Source: an uncultured Clostridia bacterium (lineage in GTDB: Bacteria; Bacillota; Clostridia; TANB77; CAG-508). Taken from it: a stretch of 52,697 nt of DNA. Position numbers and translations under genes: made by a program. Numbering within the stretch: position 1 is the stretch's first letter; each line of letters starts with the position of its first letter. The notes beneath the pieces were generated by a model, which saw nothing but the letters and a program-made list of their open reading frames with translations, did no database searches and was not told where the DNA came from. The stretch covers positions 1 through 52,697 of the forward strand of contig CANQTX010000011.1 in the NCBI GenBank assembly GCA_947626885.1, written 5' to 3'. Positions 15,404 through 24,555 of the stretch are shown in pieces.

Positions 15404-16462
15404 ATGTATATAATTTTAATAATGATATATTCAATATTAGCTGTATTTATGATAATATATGGAACGTCAACTAAAAATAAAAGAACTCAATTTATATGTT
15501 TTACAATAGGAATTATAATACCATCAATATTTGTACTCATTATATACGGAGTCATAGTACCATACTTTCTTCTTAGTATTATATTTAAAGGATATGACGG
15601 TATAATAGGAATAATGACAATAATGTCTACTTGTTGGCTAGTAATTACGTTAATTATTAAGTTTAAAAACAGAATAATAATATTAAAAAATAACGAAAAA
15701 GAAATTTATGTAAGAGATATAGAAGTTGATTATAGTCCAGCAATAGTTTCATATCTTATGAACAATAAAATCGAAACTAAAAAAGACTTGCCAGCCACAC
15801 TGTTAAACCTATGTGCAAAAAATATTTTAAAAATAGAAAAAGATGAAAAACAAAAAGTAAATATTATAGATCAAAATAACAAGAAAGAATTTGAAAAATT
15901 AAAAGATGATGAAAAATACGCATGTGAAATGTTCAAAACAAAAATAACATCATCTAAAATTTCTAAATGGAAAAATATAGTGAAAAAAGAATATGAAAAG
16001 TATGGATTTTCAAAAAAAAATAAAATAGATTTACTTAGTGTTTTAATGATTGTATATTTTGTGGCAATTATAATAGGATGTATTTTATCAAGTAAAGTTT
16101 CAAATGTAGATGTTTTGGGAAAAATTATTATAATGATATTTTTTGCTACATGGGGATCAGCGACAATAAGCGGAGTAAAAATGTTTACAAAATCATCAGA
16201 ATTTATAGATACATATACAATAAAAGGCGCACTTGAATACAATAGATGGAAAAAATTCGAAAAATTTATCGAAGATTATACACTAATAAAAGAAAAAGAA
16301 TATTTAGATGTAATTATTTTAGGAGAATATCTATCCTATGCAACAGCACTTGGAATTAACAAAAATTGTGATAAAGAGTTATACAATGAAATGAATAGAA
16401 AGTTGGGAATTGATATATTTTCATATTTTGATAAAATGGACTTAAAAGAAAAAGATTCTTAA
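15404..16462 (+). CDS. DUF2207-like membrane protein without extracellular domain
   Basis: The 352-residue protein has hydrophobic helices at about 1-20, 26-55 and 62-84, a cytoplasmic stretch, two more helices near 208-228 and 236-258, and a C-terminal cytoplasmic part. Two segments resemble the protein at 2622: EIYVRDIEVDYSPAIVSYLMN with LLNLCAKNILKIEKDE matches its REIPNQLEPELLQLIYYKKF and LNLIKLGVYKIEKN, and KFEKFIEDYTLIKEKEYLDVIILGEYLSYATALGI matches its RYIEDYSLLNKKDDLDYIQLWEDYFIMAIALNL region. It lacks the signal peptide, outer domain and Gly-rich tail. Function unknown. GGGA site precedes the ATG. Confidence 0.75.
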   Translation: MYIILIMIYSILAVFMIIYGTSTKNKRTQFICFTIGIIIPSIFVLIIYGVIVPYFLLSIIFKGYDGIIGIMTIMSTCWLVITLIIKFKNRIIILKNNEKEIYVRDIEVDYSPAIVSYLMNNKIETKKDLPATLLNLCAKNILKIEKDEKQKVNIIDQNNKKEFEKLKDDEKYACEMFKTKITSSKISKWKNIVKKEYEKYGFSKKNKIDLLSVLMIVYFVAIIIGCILSSKVSNVDVLGKIIIMIFFATWGSATISGVKMFTKSSEFIDTYTIKGALEYNRWKKFEKFIEDYTLIKEKEYLDVIILGEYLSYATALGINKNCDKELYNEMNRKLGIDIFSYFDKMDLKEKDS

Positions 16463-17062
16463 TAAATTGCAAAAATGTCTATATTAAAACTTTCAAAAAT
16501 TTCAACGAAAACTGTCATTGGTGCCGACGACGTAGATATTTACAACTTGTCAGTTCTCTTAACGATTGATACAAATATCAATCAATTTATTAAAGTATAT
16601 CATAATTGAGATAATTTTCAATAGTAAAACTAAAATTTTTTTCAAAAATTTGTTCTGTTCGCTTGTTTTTTATTTAAAAATATTATGTAATTATGTATTG
16701 GTAAGCATGGGAAATGATGATAAGCAGATGTGGTTTGTCATTTCCTATATTTATTATACACATATATTTTATAAATGTCAAATATATTAAATTATTCGAT
16801 AGTGTCAATTTTTATTACAGACTGTTTATATTTCATTTTTTGTGTTATAATTTTATTCATAAGAGAGTGCCTCCTGATACGTTTATTTGTGGTTATTTAA
16901 ACAATATCATTTCTGGTACTCTCTTTCAATATTTTATTTTCATTTTACTTGTGACATATCTATTTTAAACCTATAAAAATTCAAAAAATACCCTACCAGC
17001 ATTTTTGAATTTTCACACATAACATTATTTCTATTCATCGCCTTTACATTGATTTTTAACGG
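16463..17062. other. Gene-poor 600-bp stretch with hairpins
   Basis: No credible gene is visible. A short frame at 16516-16608 (VIGADDVDIYNLSVLLTID) with less AT-rich codons may be a remnant of an unidentified gene. GGAAATGA (16709 region) and TCATTTCC pair over about 20 nt. Arms AAGAGAGTGCC (16861-16871) and GGTACTCTCTT (16915-16925) pair at 10 of 11 positions around a 43-nt loop. Repeat copy 3 is at 16976-17000. Confidence 0.5.
16976..17000 (+). repeat. Short dispersed repeat, copy 3
   Basis: Core ATTCAAAAAATACCCTAC, same orientation as the copies at 14621 and 15286, 63 nt from the end of the Cys-rich gene. Confidence 0.6.
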
Positions 17063-17764
17063 TTAACTTCCGGATAAAATCCATTTTATTATTTGCTCTT
17101 TTATAGCAAAATATTCTTCTTCTTCAAATGGCATATTAGCAATACAGTATCTTTTATTAGCAATATGAGAACAAAACATACATTCATGCAAGCTATTACA
17201 ATCTTGTATAAAGAAAGAATTACTTATCTTACTAGAGCAAATAACATTGTAACTATTAGAACAACTATTTGAATCATCTACACGAATACAAAATGTGCAA
17301 TTGCTAGATCTTTGACAAGCAATAAGGTATTCTGATTTATGACATCCATCACAAAAAACAATATTCTTACAATCACTACAATTAGTACAACGAAATGCAT
17401 TTTCAGTTCTATAAATGGGATCACATTGAGCTACATTAATACAGTCGTACTGTCTTTCTGTTGTTGTGAAATTAATTTTCTTCCAAATACGAATAATATC
17501 ATTTAAATCAGAAACTTCCTGTTTTTTTAAATTCCATCCATTTGTTCTATCATATTCTTCCATATTGGTTTGTGTAATAAACTTATGAGAACTTGTTGAA
17601 TACGCCCAAGTAGTTTTTCCCGTTGTACTATCCAAAACCTTTTGGGGCAACTTTATATCAAAGGCAAACTTTGATAATATTTCTTGAATGGTAAAGGGAG
17701 ATTTTTGAGAAAATATTCCTAAAAAAGTTTTATGAATGATATTCATTATTTGTTTCTTATCCAA
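17063..17764 (-). CDS. Cysteine-rich repeat protein paired with a DUF87-type ATPase
   Basis: The 233-residue protein has an N-terminal helical part (1-100) and a C-terminal array of short Cys-containing turns of about 12 residues: YDCINVAQC, FRCTNCSDCKNIVFCDGC, LIACQRSSNCTFCIRVDDSNSCSNSYNVIC, DCNSLHECMFCSHI, RYCIAN. The periodic C-x-N/S-C pattern suggests a metal-binding beta-solenoid. Such proteins occur beside VirD4/HerA-like ATPases in several bacterial lineages, but no function is established that I know of. It overlaps the upstream ATPase gene by 8 nt, so they are translationally coupled and probably act together. No signal peptide is seen. Confidence 0.7.
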   Translation of the reverse strand: MDKKQIMNIIHKTFLGIFSQKSPFTIQEILSKFAFDIKLPQKVLDSTTGKTTWAYSTSSHKFITQTNMEEYDRTNGWNLKKQEVSDLNDIIRIWKKINFTTTERQYDCINVAQCDPIYRTENAFRCTNCSDCKNIVFCDGCHKSEYLIACQRSSNCTFCIRVDDSNSCSNSYNVICSSKISNSFFIQDCNSLHECMFCSHIANKRYCIANMPFEEEEYFAIKEQIIKWILSGS

Positions 17765-19706
17765 TTGGTTTCACCTTCTTTCTACCGGTAGCTTGAGAAT
17801 GCATTAAGTCTGTTAAGCTAATCGATGCATTAATGCCAAACGATTTTGCTTTTTCAACACTTTCTTTTTCACCTTTCTCTTTTTTTCCTTTTATTAAATT
17901 ACGTGTTATAATTTGACTTTTATTACTTCTAGGAACAGATTCAAAATTTAAAGTTTTTCCTTTTATCGCTGGTAAAACAATTCCATTACTACTTGTTCTT
18001 ATAATACATTCTCGATTATTTAATTCCGTTAATAACTTTAACTTCACTTTATAAGAATTCTTTACAGCCACTTCCATTCGCATATTATTTTCTAATAAAA
18101 TTGCATCTGCTTTGGAAACTCTAAAAATATAATAGTTAATTACATTTGCAAAAATACCTTTTCTTAACTCTTCACTAATTTGACTAAAATATTGTTGTGC
18201 TAAAATTAGTGATAAATTATATTTTCTAGCCTCAGATAAAAACCTTTTCAAAATAGGATTTTCAACAACAGCAACCTCGTCAATAACAAAGATAATATGT
18301 TCACTAAAACGATACGATTGTATTAGTTGTAATAATTGTTGCATAACAAATCCTGAAATCGTTTTTGTTACTTTCTCTCCTAAAACTGTCTGATCTAAAG
18401 AAAATATTGTCAACGTATTTTGATGGATTGTTTCCATTAAATCTTGATTTTGACTTTGCTGATTAAAGGCTGGAAGCAATTGCATTTCATCAATAAAAGA
18501 TATAATGGGAGATATCGCTTCTACATAAGATTTAGATTTTAATTCATTAAAATCTGACAAGAAGAAATCTATTGTACTAACAGCAACTGTCTTTTTACTT
18601 ATTTCTAATAAATGATTTCGATACTCTATTTCTAATAATAATTTACGTAAATTGGTAAAATCTAATTGTTCATTTGATAATAATAAATTAATACTATGCC
18701 TTAATACTCTTTCTAGTTTAGAATTATATTGATCTGCTATTAGCTCTTTAAACAACGATAGAATTAATTCTGTTGATGCTGTGGGATTTTCAGAAGAATT
18801 AGAAAAAAGATTGATACTATTTTCTAATGTTTTAAAATCTATAACATTCGTATTTTCTAATCCGCCAATATCTTTTTCCATATCTGCATGTGGATCAATA
18901 ACAACTATTTTATAATTTAATACATTATTAGGATTCTTCATAATATTTTTAATAAAAGAACATATAAACTTAGACTTTCCTGTACCACTACTTCCCACTA
19001 TTAAAGAATGTTTATCAAAATCATAACTTGCTGTATGTAAATAATAAGAATCTGACAAATACGGAAACGTATCTATTTTTAAAATAGCATTTTCCTCATC
19101 ACTTTTTAATAAATGTAAAGATTTTTGAATATCTAAATACTTTTCAGCATCCTTTTTATAAAAAAAACGATTATGAATGGTAAAATCAATACTCAAAAAC
19201 ACATGCGGTATATTGCATAATGCTATTCTTTTTATTAACCTTTCCTTTTTCTGTATTTTTCCTGTTTCTTTATTCACATTATTTTTATGTTCATGGTTTT
19301 TCTTAAAGTATAATGCTGTTGCACTTAAAAAATTATGAAAACAATAAGGAAGAAAAAGAATTTCTACAAAATTTAATTGTTTTCTATGTTTTACTTCATA
19401 TCTATCAAAAATATCTAGTACACATTTCTCTTGATTCGTAATATAATAAAATAAACCACTTCTATATCTTGGTTTTTCCAATTTATCAATTTTTCTAATT
19501 AGAAAATCACCTAAGCCATGAACAACTGGTGGAATCTCTTTTCTTGTCTCTAGAAAATAACGAACCTGATTTAATTCTATTTGTATATAAAGTTTCCATG
19601 ACCTAAATAGTCCATTTAATTTATTAACTGTAAAAATAAAATCTAACCAAGACTTGTCAGAGACATTTTCTTGAGTTAAAAATATTTCTGATACAACCTT
19701 TGTCAT
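17757..19706 (-). CDS. DUF87/VirD4-HerA-like P-loop ATPase
   Basis: The 649-residue protein has an N-terminal domain of about 220 residues without clear motifs, then a Walker A GSSGTGKS at about 236-243, VVIDPHAD shortly after, a Walker B IIFVIDEVAVV near 470, and a sensor-like region SLILAQQYFSQI near 500. This is the FtsK/HerA/VirD4 fold of DNA- or protein-translocating motor ATPases. No transmembrane helices are obvious, so it would be cytoplasmic or membrane-associated by a partner. The Cys-rich gene follows with an 8-nt overlap. No relaxase, pilus or other conjugation gene is nearby, so the pair seems a stand-alone two-gene module of unknown role. Confidence 0.8.
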   Translation of the reverse strand: MTKVVSEIFLTQENVSDKSWLDFIFTVNKLNGLFRSWKLYIQIELNQVRYFLETRKEIPPVVHGLGDFLIRKIDKLEKPRYRSGLFYYITNQEKCVLDIFDRYEVKHRKQLNFVEILFLPYCFHNFLSATALYFKKNHEHKNNVNKETGKIQKKERLIKRIALCNIPHVFLSIDFTIHNRFFYKKDAEKYLDIQKSLHLLKSDEENAILKIDTFPYLSDSYYLHTASYDFDKHSLIVGSSGTGKSKFICSFIKNIMKNPNNVLNYKIVVIDPHADMEKDIGGLENTNVIDFKTLENSINLFSNSSENPTASTELILSLFKELIADQYNSKLERVLRHSINLLLSNEQLDFTNLRKLLLEIEYRNHLLEISKKTVAVSTIDFFLSDFNELKSKSYVEAISPIISFIDEMQLLPAFNQQSQNQDLMETIHQNTLTIFSLDQTVLGEKVTKTISGFVMQQLLQLIQSYRFSEHIIFVIDEVAVVENPILKRFLSEARKYNLSLILAQQYFSQISEELRKGIFANVINYYIFRVSKADAILLENNMRMEVAVKNSYKVKLKLLTELNNRECIIRTSSNGIVLPAIKGKTLNFESVPRSNKSQIITRNLIKGKKEKGEKESVEKAKSFGINASISLTDLMHSQATGRKKVKPIG

Positions 19707-19788
19707 ATTCTATAAACCTCCTCTTGCTACAATTAACTTTTGTAAAATTTGATTTTTATTATCATTATTCTATCAGAAATACAACAAA

Positions 19789-19827
19789 AAAAACTGACTT
19801 TTTTGATATAAAAAAAGTCAGTTTTTT
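19789..19827. terminator. Bidirectional-looking terminator downstream of asnS-araC
   Basis: AAAACTGACTTTTTT and AAAAAAGTCAGTTTTTT form a long stem with short loop and T-runs. It ends the minus-strand asnS-regulator transcript before the ATPase gene. Confidence 0.88.
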
Positions 19828-19872
19828 GTTTTGCTATAAAATTATTCGGTTCTCCTGAATTACTTTACTATA

Positions 19873-20676
19873 TTAATCTTCAATTGGAATTAAAAAATCT
19901 GTTACTCCGTCATGATAGTATTCTAGCTCCGGTATTGGTTTTAAGTTATATTTACAACTTGGCAAAAATTCTAAATAAAATCTATGTACCATTTCTTGAA
20001 TGTCTTTTGCCTCTTGTGAAAAAATATGAAATACAAGCCATTTTCCCGCTGGAATAATATATTGCTCAAAATTAGGAATTAACTTATCATATAATATCCA
20101 ATATTCATAAGCATCACTTTCTTCTCTATCTTCGTACACTACCATACCAAATTGGGGATGTCCATAGCTGTTTTCATATTCTTTTAATATATTGGAAAAA
20201 TATTCTGGTGCATCATGATGAATGGTTTGGTTCGTTGTTTTAATTCCTTTCCCCCATAAAACAAATTTTTCAAAATTGCGAATATCATATTCCATATTCT
20301 CATGTTCTTGTATTTGCTCTTCAAATATTAATTTTGTATAGATTTTTAAGCCACTCGGATTTTCTTTTACTTGACTCGGTTTCATGCCATGAAACTTCTC
20401 AAATGCTCTTGAAAAAGACGTTACATTTTCATACTGATACTTTAACGCAATATTAATCATTTTCTCTTTCCCTTGATATATATCAAATCCTGCATTTGAT
20501 AACCTTCTTCTTCTAATATATTCTGCTAAAGAAATATTACATAGTAAAGAAAAAATCCTTTGCATAGTATATTCATTGACACATAATATTTGTGCTAACT
20601 TACGATACTCTATTTTTTCTTCTAAATGTTCTTCAATATATTCTATTACCTCATTTAATGCTTTATAAATATTCAT
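19873..20676 (-). CDS. AraC-family regulator with GyrI-like effector domain
   Basis: Two helix-turn-helix motifs span residues about 20-105 of this 267-residue protein, with the AraC signature EYIRRRRLSNAGFDIYQG and VTSFSRAFEKFHGMKPSQVKE. The C-terminal half resembles the small-molecule-binding GyrI/SOUL-like domain of AraC regulators such as Rob (ending in DVTDFLIPI-type residues). The start at 20676 is preferred over an upstream in-frame ATG at 20721: the longer version would overlap the asnS end by 44 nt, while the shorter begins one base after the asnS stop. It is probably coupled to asnS. Effector unknown. Confidence 0.85.
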   Translation of the reverse strand: MNIYKALNEVIEYIEEHLEEKIEYRKLAQILCVNEYTMQRIFSLLCNISLAEYIRRRRLSNAGFDIYQGKEKMINIALKYQYENVTSFSRAFEKFHGMKPSQVKENPSGLKIYTKLIFEEQIQEHENMEYDIRNFEKFVLWGKGIKTTNQTIHHDAPEYFSNILKEYENSYGHPQFGMVVYEDREESDAYEYWILYDKLIPNFEQYIIPAGKWLVFHIFSQEAKDIQEMVHRFYLEFLPSCKYNLKPIPELEYYHDGVTDFLIPIED

Positions 20677-20677
20677 A

Positions 20678-22060
20678 CTAAAACTCACAATTTTTTGGTG
20701 TTCTTGGGAAAGGAATAACATCGCGAATATTTTGCATACCTGTTATATACATAATTAATCTTTCAAATCCCAAACCAAATCCACTATGTGGTACACTACC
20801 ATATTTTCTTAAATCTAAGTACCACCAATAATCTGCTTCATCCATATTTAAGTCATGTATTTTATTGGTTAAAATTTCTAAGTTGTCTTCTCTTTGGCTG
20901 CCTCCTATAATTTCTCCTATTCCTGGCGCTAATAAGTCAGCTGCTGCTACAGTTTTTCCATCTGGATTTAATTTCATATAAAAAGCTTTAATCTCAGTTG
21001 GGTAATCTGTAACAAATACTGGTTTTTTAAATATTTGCTCACTAAGATATCTTTCATGCTCTGTTTGTAAATCCGTTCCCCAAGAAACTTTATATTCAAA
21101 TGTATCATTTTCTTTTTCTAACAATTTTATAGCTTCTGTATATGTAATTCTTCCAAACTCAGCATTTACTACATTATGCAATCTTTCTAATAACGTTTTA
21201 TCAATAAATTGATTAAAAAATTCCATTTCTTCTGGGCACTCTTCTAATACATAACGAACAATATATTTTAGCATGTTTTCTGCTAAATCCATATCATCTT
21301 GTAAATCTGCAAAGCAAATTTCTGGTTCAATCATCCAAAATTCTGCTGCATGTTTTACTGTATTTGAATTTTCTGCTCTAAAGGTAGGTCCAAATGTATA
21401 AACATTTCTAAAAGCAAAAGCATATGTTTCTACATTTAATTGTCCACTAACAGTAAGATGTGCTGGTTTATCAAAAAAATCTTTTGAAAAATCTGCTTTT
21501 CCCTCTTCTGTTATAGGCACATTTGCTAAGTCAAAGTCAGTTACATGAAACATTTCACCTGCGCCCTCTGCATCACTTCCTGTAATAATTGGTGTATGCA
21601 CATATACAAAATTATTTTCTTGAAAGAACTTATGGATTGCATAAGCTGCTACTGAACGCACTCTAAATACAGCATTAAAGGTATTTGCTCTTGGACGTAA
21701 GTGCGCAATTGTTCTTAGGTATTCCATGGTATGTCTCTTTTTTTGCAAAGGATAATCGCTGTCAGCATTAGCAATTATCTTAATTTCCTTTGCTTTTAAT
21801 TCAAATGGTTGTTTTGCATTTTCTGTTTTTATAAATTGACCTACTACAGTAATAGAAGAACTAATAGTCAATTTACGTACTTTTTCAAAATTCTCTAACG
21901 TATTATCAAAAACCACTTGTAAATTTTTAAAAAAAGAACCATCATTTAATTCTATAAAACCAAAAAATTTTGAATCACGAACTGTTCTTACCCATCCAGA
22001 AATTTCAATATCTTTTGAATAGTATGTATCTGCCTTTCTATACAATTCTTTAATTAGCAT
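20678..22060 (-). CDS. asnS: Asparaginyl-tRNA synthetase
   Basis: This class IIb synthetase charges tRNA-Asn. The N-terminal OB-fold anticodon-binding domain covers about 1-110 ([23 protein letters not shown]). The catalytic domain shows RAENSNT (motif 2 neighbourhood, [21 protein letters not shown]) and motif 3 [27 protein letters not shown] at the C-terminus. The 460-residue length and the F-x-P-R-T-P-K ending fit AsnS rather than AspS. It has a GGAGAT site before the ATG, and is followed one base later by the AraC-type gene. Confidence 0.95.
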   Translation of the reverse strand: MLIKELYRKADTYYSKDIEISGWVRTVRDSKFFGFIELNDGSFFKNLQVVFDNTLENFEKVRKLTISSSITVVGQFIKTENAKQPFELKAKEIKIIANADSDYPLQKKRHTMEYLRTIAHLRPRANTFNAVFRVRSVAAYAIHKFFQENNFVYVHTPIITGSDAEGAGEMFHVTDFDLANVPITEEGKADFSKDFFDKPAHLTVSGQLNVETYAFAFRNVYTFGPTFRAENSNTVKHAAEFWMIEPEICFADLQDDMDLAENMLKYIVRYVLEECPEEMEFFNQFIDKTLLERLHNVVNAEFGRITYTEAIKLLEKENDTFEYKVSWGTDLQTEHERYLSEQIFKKPVFVTDYPTEIKAFYMKLNPDGKTVAAADLLAPGIGEIIGGSQREDNLEILTNKIHDLNMDEADYWWYLDLRKYGSVPHSGFGLGFERLIMYITGMQNIRDVIPFPRTPKNCEF

Positions 22061-22194
22061 TCTTTATCTCCTTTTTTATGATTTCTATATATAACTATAG
22101 TACAAAATGTTAAAAATTTCAAGATTTAAATTTTTGTTAATTTCTAATCAATAAAAGTTTAATAAATTTTATACGGTGGGTAACAAAATAACAA

Positions 22195-22220
22195 AAAAGG
22201 GCTATAAAAAAAGCCCTTTT
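22195..22220. terminator. Terminator of endoA
   Basis: AAAAGGGCT and AGCCCTTTT pair round an A-rich loop; the right arm overlaps the last bases of the endoA stop codon on the plus coordinate. Confidence 0.85.
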
Positions 22221-22569
22221 ATTCTTCCAAGCCGAAACTTATTCCTATCGCATTGTTTACCTGACTCATAACATTAGCATCATTGATATGACCGATTTTT
22301 TCCTTCAATCGACTCTTATCTATTGTTCTTATTTGTTCTGCTAAAACAACAGAATCTGCTTTTAATCCATTTTCTTTTGATCCTATTTCTATATGAGTAG
22401 GTAATTTATTCTTTCCTGTTTGTGATGTGATTGCTGCTGCTATAACTGTTGGACTATATTTATTTCCAGTATCATTTTGAATAATGAGAACAGGTCGAAT
22501 ACCCCCTTGTTCTGAACCAACTACTGGACTTAAATCTGCATAAAACATATCGCCTCTTTTTATTACCAT
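22219..22569 (-). CDS. MazF/EndoA-type mRNA interferase
   Basis: This is the toxin of the MazEF class, a sequence-specific endoribonuclease, very close in pattern to Bacillus Ndo[40 protein letters not shown] and [18 protein letters not shown]. The catalytic Arg and Ser/Thr of the family lie in these blocks. I place the start at 22569 because GGGAG sits 7 nt upstream; a longer version from 22584 has no site. No ribbon-helix-helix antitoxin gene is upstream, where it normally lies in Bacillus, so the antitoxin must be elsewhere or absent. Confidence 0.9.
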   Translation of the reverse strand: MVIKRGDMFYADLSPVVGSEQGGIRPVLIIQNDTGNKYSPTVIAAAITSQTGKNKLPTHIEIGSKENGLKADSVVLAEQIRTIDKSRLKEKIGHINDANVMSQVNNAIGISFGLEE

Positions 22570-22622
22570 ATTGTTCACTCCCATTAAAATTACATATAGA
22601 ATAGAATTGTTGATATATCTTT

Positions 22623-23222
22623 TTATTGAATTTGTATATCATTATATTTTATGCTAATTCGTGTTTTTTGGGTATTATCTTTCATAATTAATTTTTTGGG
22701 TTTTCCTGATTTTTTGTCTAAATGTAGCTCTTTATATTTCGCATATGTATTAGTATTATCTTCTAATATAGTTTCTAAAATTATTTCCCCATTTTCTTCA
22801 TAGCTATTAGATACATGGTTATGATAATCTTCTACAAATACATTTAAAAACATAGCATTATTTAAAATAGCACCATAATCTTGATAAATCTTTTCTACAT
22901 TTAATTTTGCATTGGATATTCTCAAATGATTACTTTCTAATTCAATTTTAAGTCCTTTCACATTTTCTGGACTTAAAATTTCTTGTGTACTCGTTTGTCT
23001 AGTTACTTTTTGTTTCATTTCATATACATTCTCTGTTTTATTGCTAATAACAGTTACTTCTATATCTGCTTCATAGGTTTGAAAATCATTTGTTATACTA
23101 TCAACAATTTCTTCTTGATTTCTACTTTTATTATTACCTAAAATACAAAAAATATAATAAAAAATTAAAAAAAAGATAATACAAATAAGAACAAAAATAA
23201 ACAAAAGCTTTCTTAAATTCAT
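22623..23222 (-). CDS. Membrane-anchored extracytoplasmic protein, possibly LolA-like fold
   Basis: The 199-residue form starts at 23222, chosen because GAGGTGG precedes that ATG and a transmembrane helix ([20 protein letters not shown]) follows at once; the longer open frame from 23315 has no good ribosome site. The outside domain of about 170 residues is beta-rich with [27 protein letters not shown], a pattern like lipoprotein-sorting or germination-type anchored proteins. There is no lipobox Cys. Function unknown. It lies 53 nt upstream of endoA in the same direction. Confidence 0.65.
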   Translation of the reverse strand: MNLRKLLFIFVLICIIFFLIFYYIFCILGNNKSRNQEEIVDSITNDFQTYEADIEVTVISNKTENVYEMKQKVTRQTSTQEILSPENVKGLKIELESNHLRISNAKLNVEKIYQDYGAILNNAMFLNVFVEDYHNHVSNSYEENGEIILETILEDNTNTYAKYKELHLDKKSGKPKKLIMKDNTQKTRISIKYNDIQIQ

Positions 23223-23504
23223 TGTCCACCTCAAAATTCGATATTCCAGAACAAAAGAAGCACATGTATTATGCTCTATTATTTTAGGAAATATATGCAC
23301 TTCGTTTTTGTTCACATGCCTATTTTACATAAGCAAAATTATGTGTAAATATTACATTTTGTATAATACAATGTATTTTGAGATTTTCAATATATGACGA
23401 AAAAATATCTTGATCAAACTTTTATTCTACATACCAAAATTTATATCGTCTCTTTTTTGCACAAATGATTATTTTTATTTAACAGAAATATGGATATAAC
23501 GATT

Positions 23505-24485
23505 TTATGTAATTGCTTCAAAATATTTTTTTAATATTTTTTCAAACGCTTCTTTCCTTTCTACTTTATTAATAGCATCTCTCATACTACTTGCATATTC
23601 TAACCCTTTTATATACCATGCAATATGTTTTCTAATTTCTCTTGTGGCTGTATATTCTCCTTTTTCTTTCAATAATAGAGAAAAATGTTCTAAAATAACA
23701 TCATATTTCTCTTGCTTCGTAATTTCTTCCATCGTCTTTCCGTATTCTAAGAAATATGCTATTTTTTTGAATATCCATGGGTTTCCTAATGCACCTCTAC
23801 CAATCATAATACCATCTACACCTGTTTGTTCAAACATTTTTAGGGCATCTTCTTCTTTTTTGATATCTCCATTGCCAATTACTGGAATGTTTACTGCTTC
23901 TTTTACTTCCTTGATAATATTCCAGTCTGCAGTTCCACTATAAAATTCATTCCTTGTTCTTCCATGAATAATAATAGCATCTGCACCAGCATTTTCTATA
24001 ATTTTAGCAGCTTGCACAGCAACTACATTTTCGTCATCCCAGCCTTTTCTAATTTTGACAGTTACTGGTTTTGTAGATTTTTGGACTACCTCTTTTACAA
24101 TCTCTTCTACTAATGCTAAATTTAATAAAAGTTTGCTTCCATCGCCATTTTTAACAACTTTAGGAGCCGGACATCCCATATTGATATCTAAAATATCAGT
24201 ATACTGGCACATAAATTCAGTTGCTTTTCCCATCACTTCTGGCTGGCTACCAAAAATTTGCATTGATATTGGTCTTCTTTCATTATCACATTTTATCATT
24301 TCTAGCGTTTTTTCATCCTGATAACAAATTGCTTTTGCACTTACCATTTCATTGCATACTAACCCTGGATTACCATATTTTTTACAAACAATACGAAAAG
24401 GCAGGTCTGTGACGCCTGCCATGGGTGCTAATATAAGATTATTTTCTAATACTACGTTTCCTATCTTTAATGGTTTTAGATACAT
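23505..24485 (-). CDS. dusB: tRNA-dihydrouridine synthase B
   Basis: DusB reduces uridines in the tRNA D-loop using FMN and NADPH. The TIM-barrel begins with LILAPMAGVTDLPFR, has DINMGCPAPKVVKNGDGSKLL with the catalytic Cys (about 101), VKIRKGWDD with the conserved Lys/Arg, IHGRTRNEFYSGTADW and the phosphate-binding GNGDIKKEEDA and GIMIGRGALGNPW. The 326-residue length is typical of Firmicute DusB. It follows rodA in the same direction with a 70-bp gap. Confidence 0.95.
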   Translation of the reverse strand: MYLKPLKIGNVVLENNLILAPMAGVTDLPFRIVCKKYGNPGLVCNEMVSAKAICYQDEKTLEMIKCDNERRPISMQIFGSQPEVMGKATEFMCQYTDILDINMGCPAPKVVKNGDGSKLLLNLALVEEIVKEVVQKSTKPVTVKIRKGWDDENVVAVQAAKIIENAGADAIIIHGRTRNEFYSGTADWNIIKEVKEAVNIPVIGNGDIKKEEDALKMFEQTGVDGIMIGRGALGNPWIFKKIAYFLEYGKTMEEITKQEKYDVILEHFSLLLKEKGEYTATREIRKHIAWYIKGLEYASSMRDAINKVERKEAFEKILKKYFEAIT

Positions 24486-24555
24486 TTTCTCCTTATTTCC
24501 TTATGATTTATTAGATGCTTTCGATAAAACTAATATTAACACTATAAATAAAACT

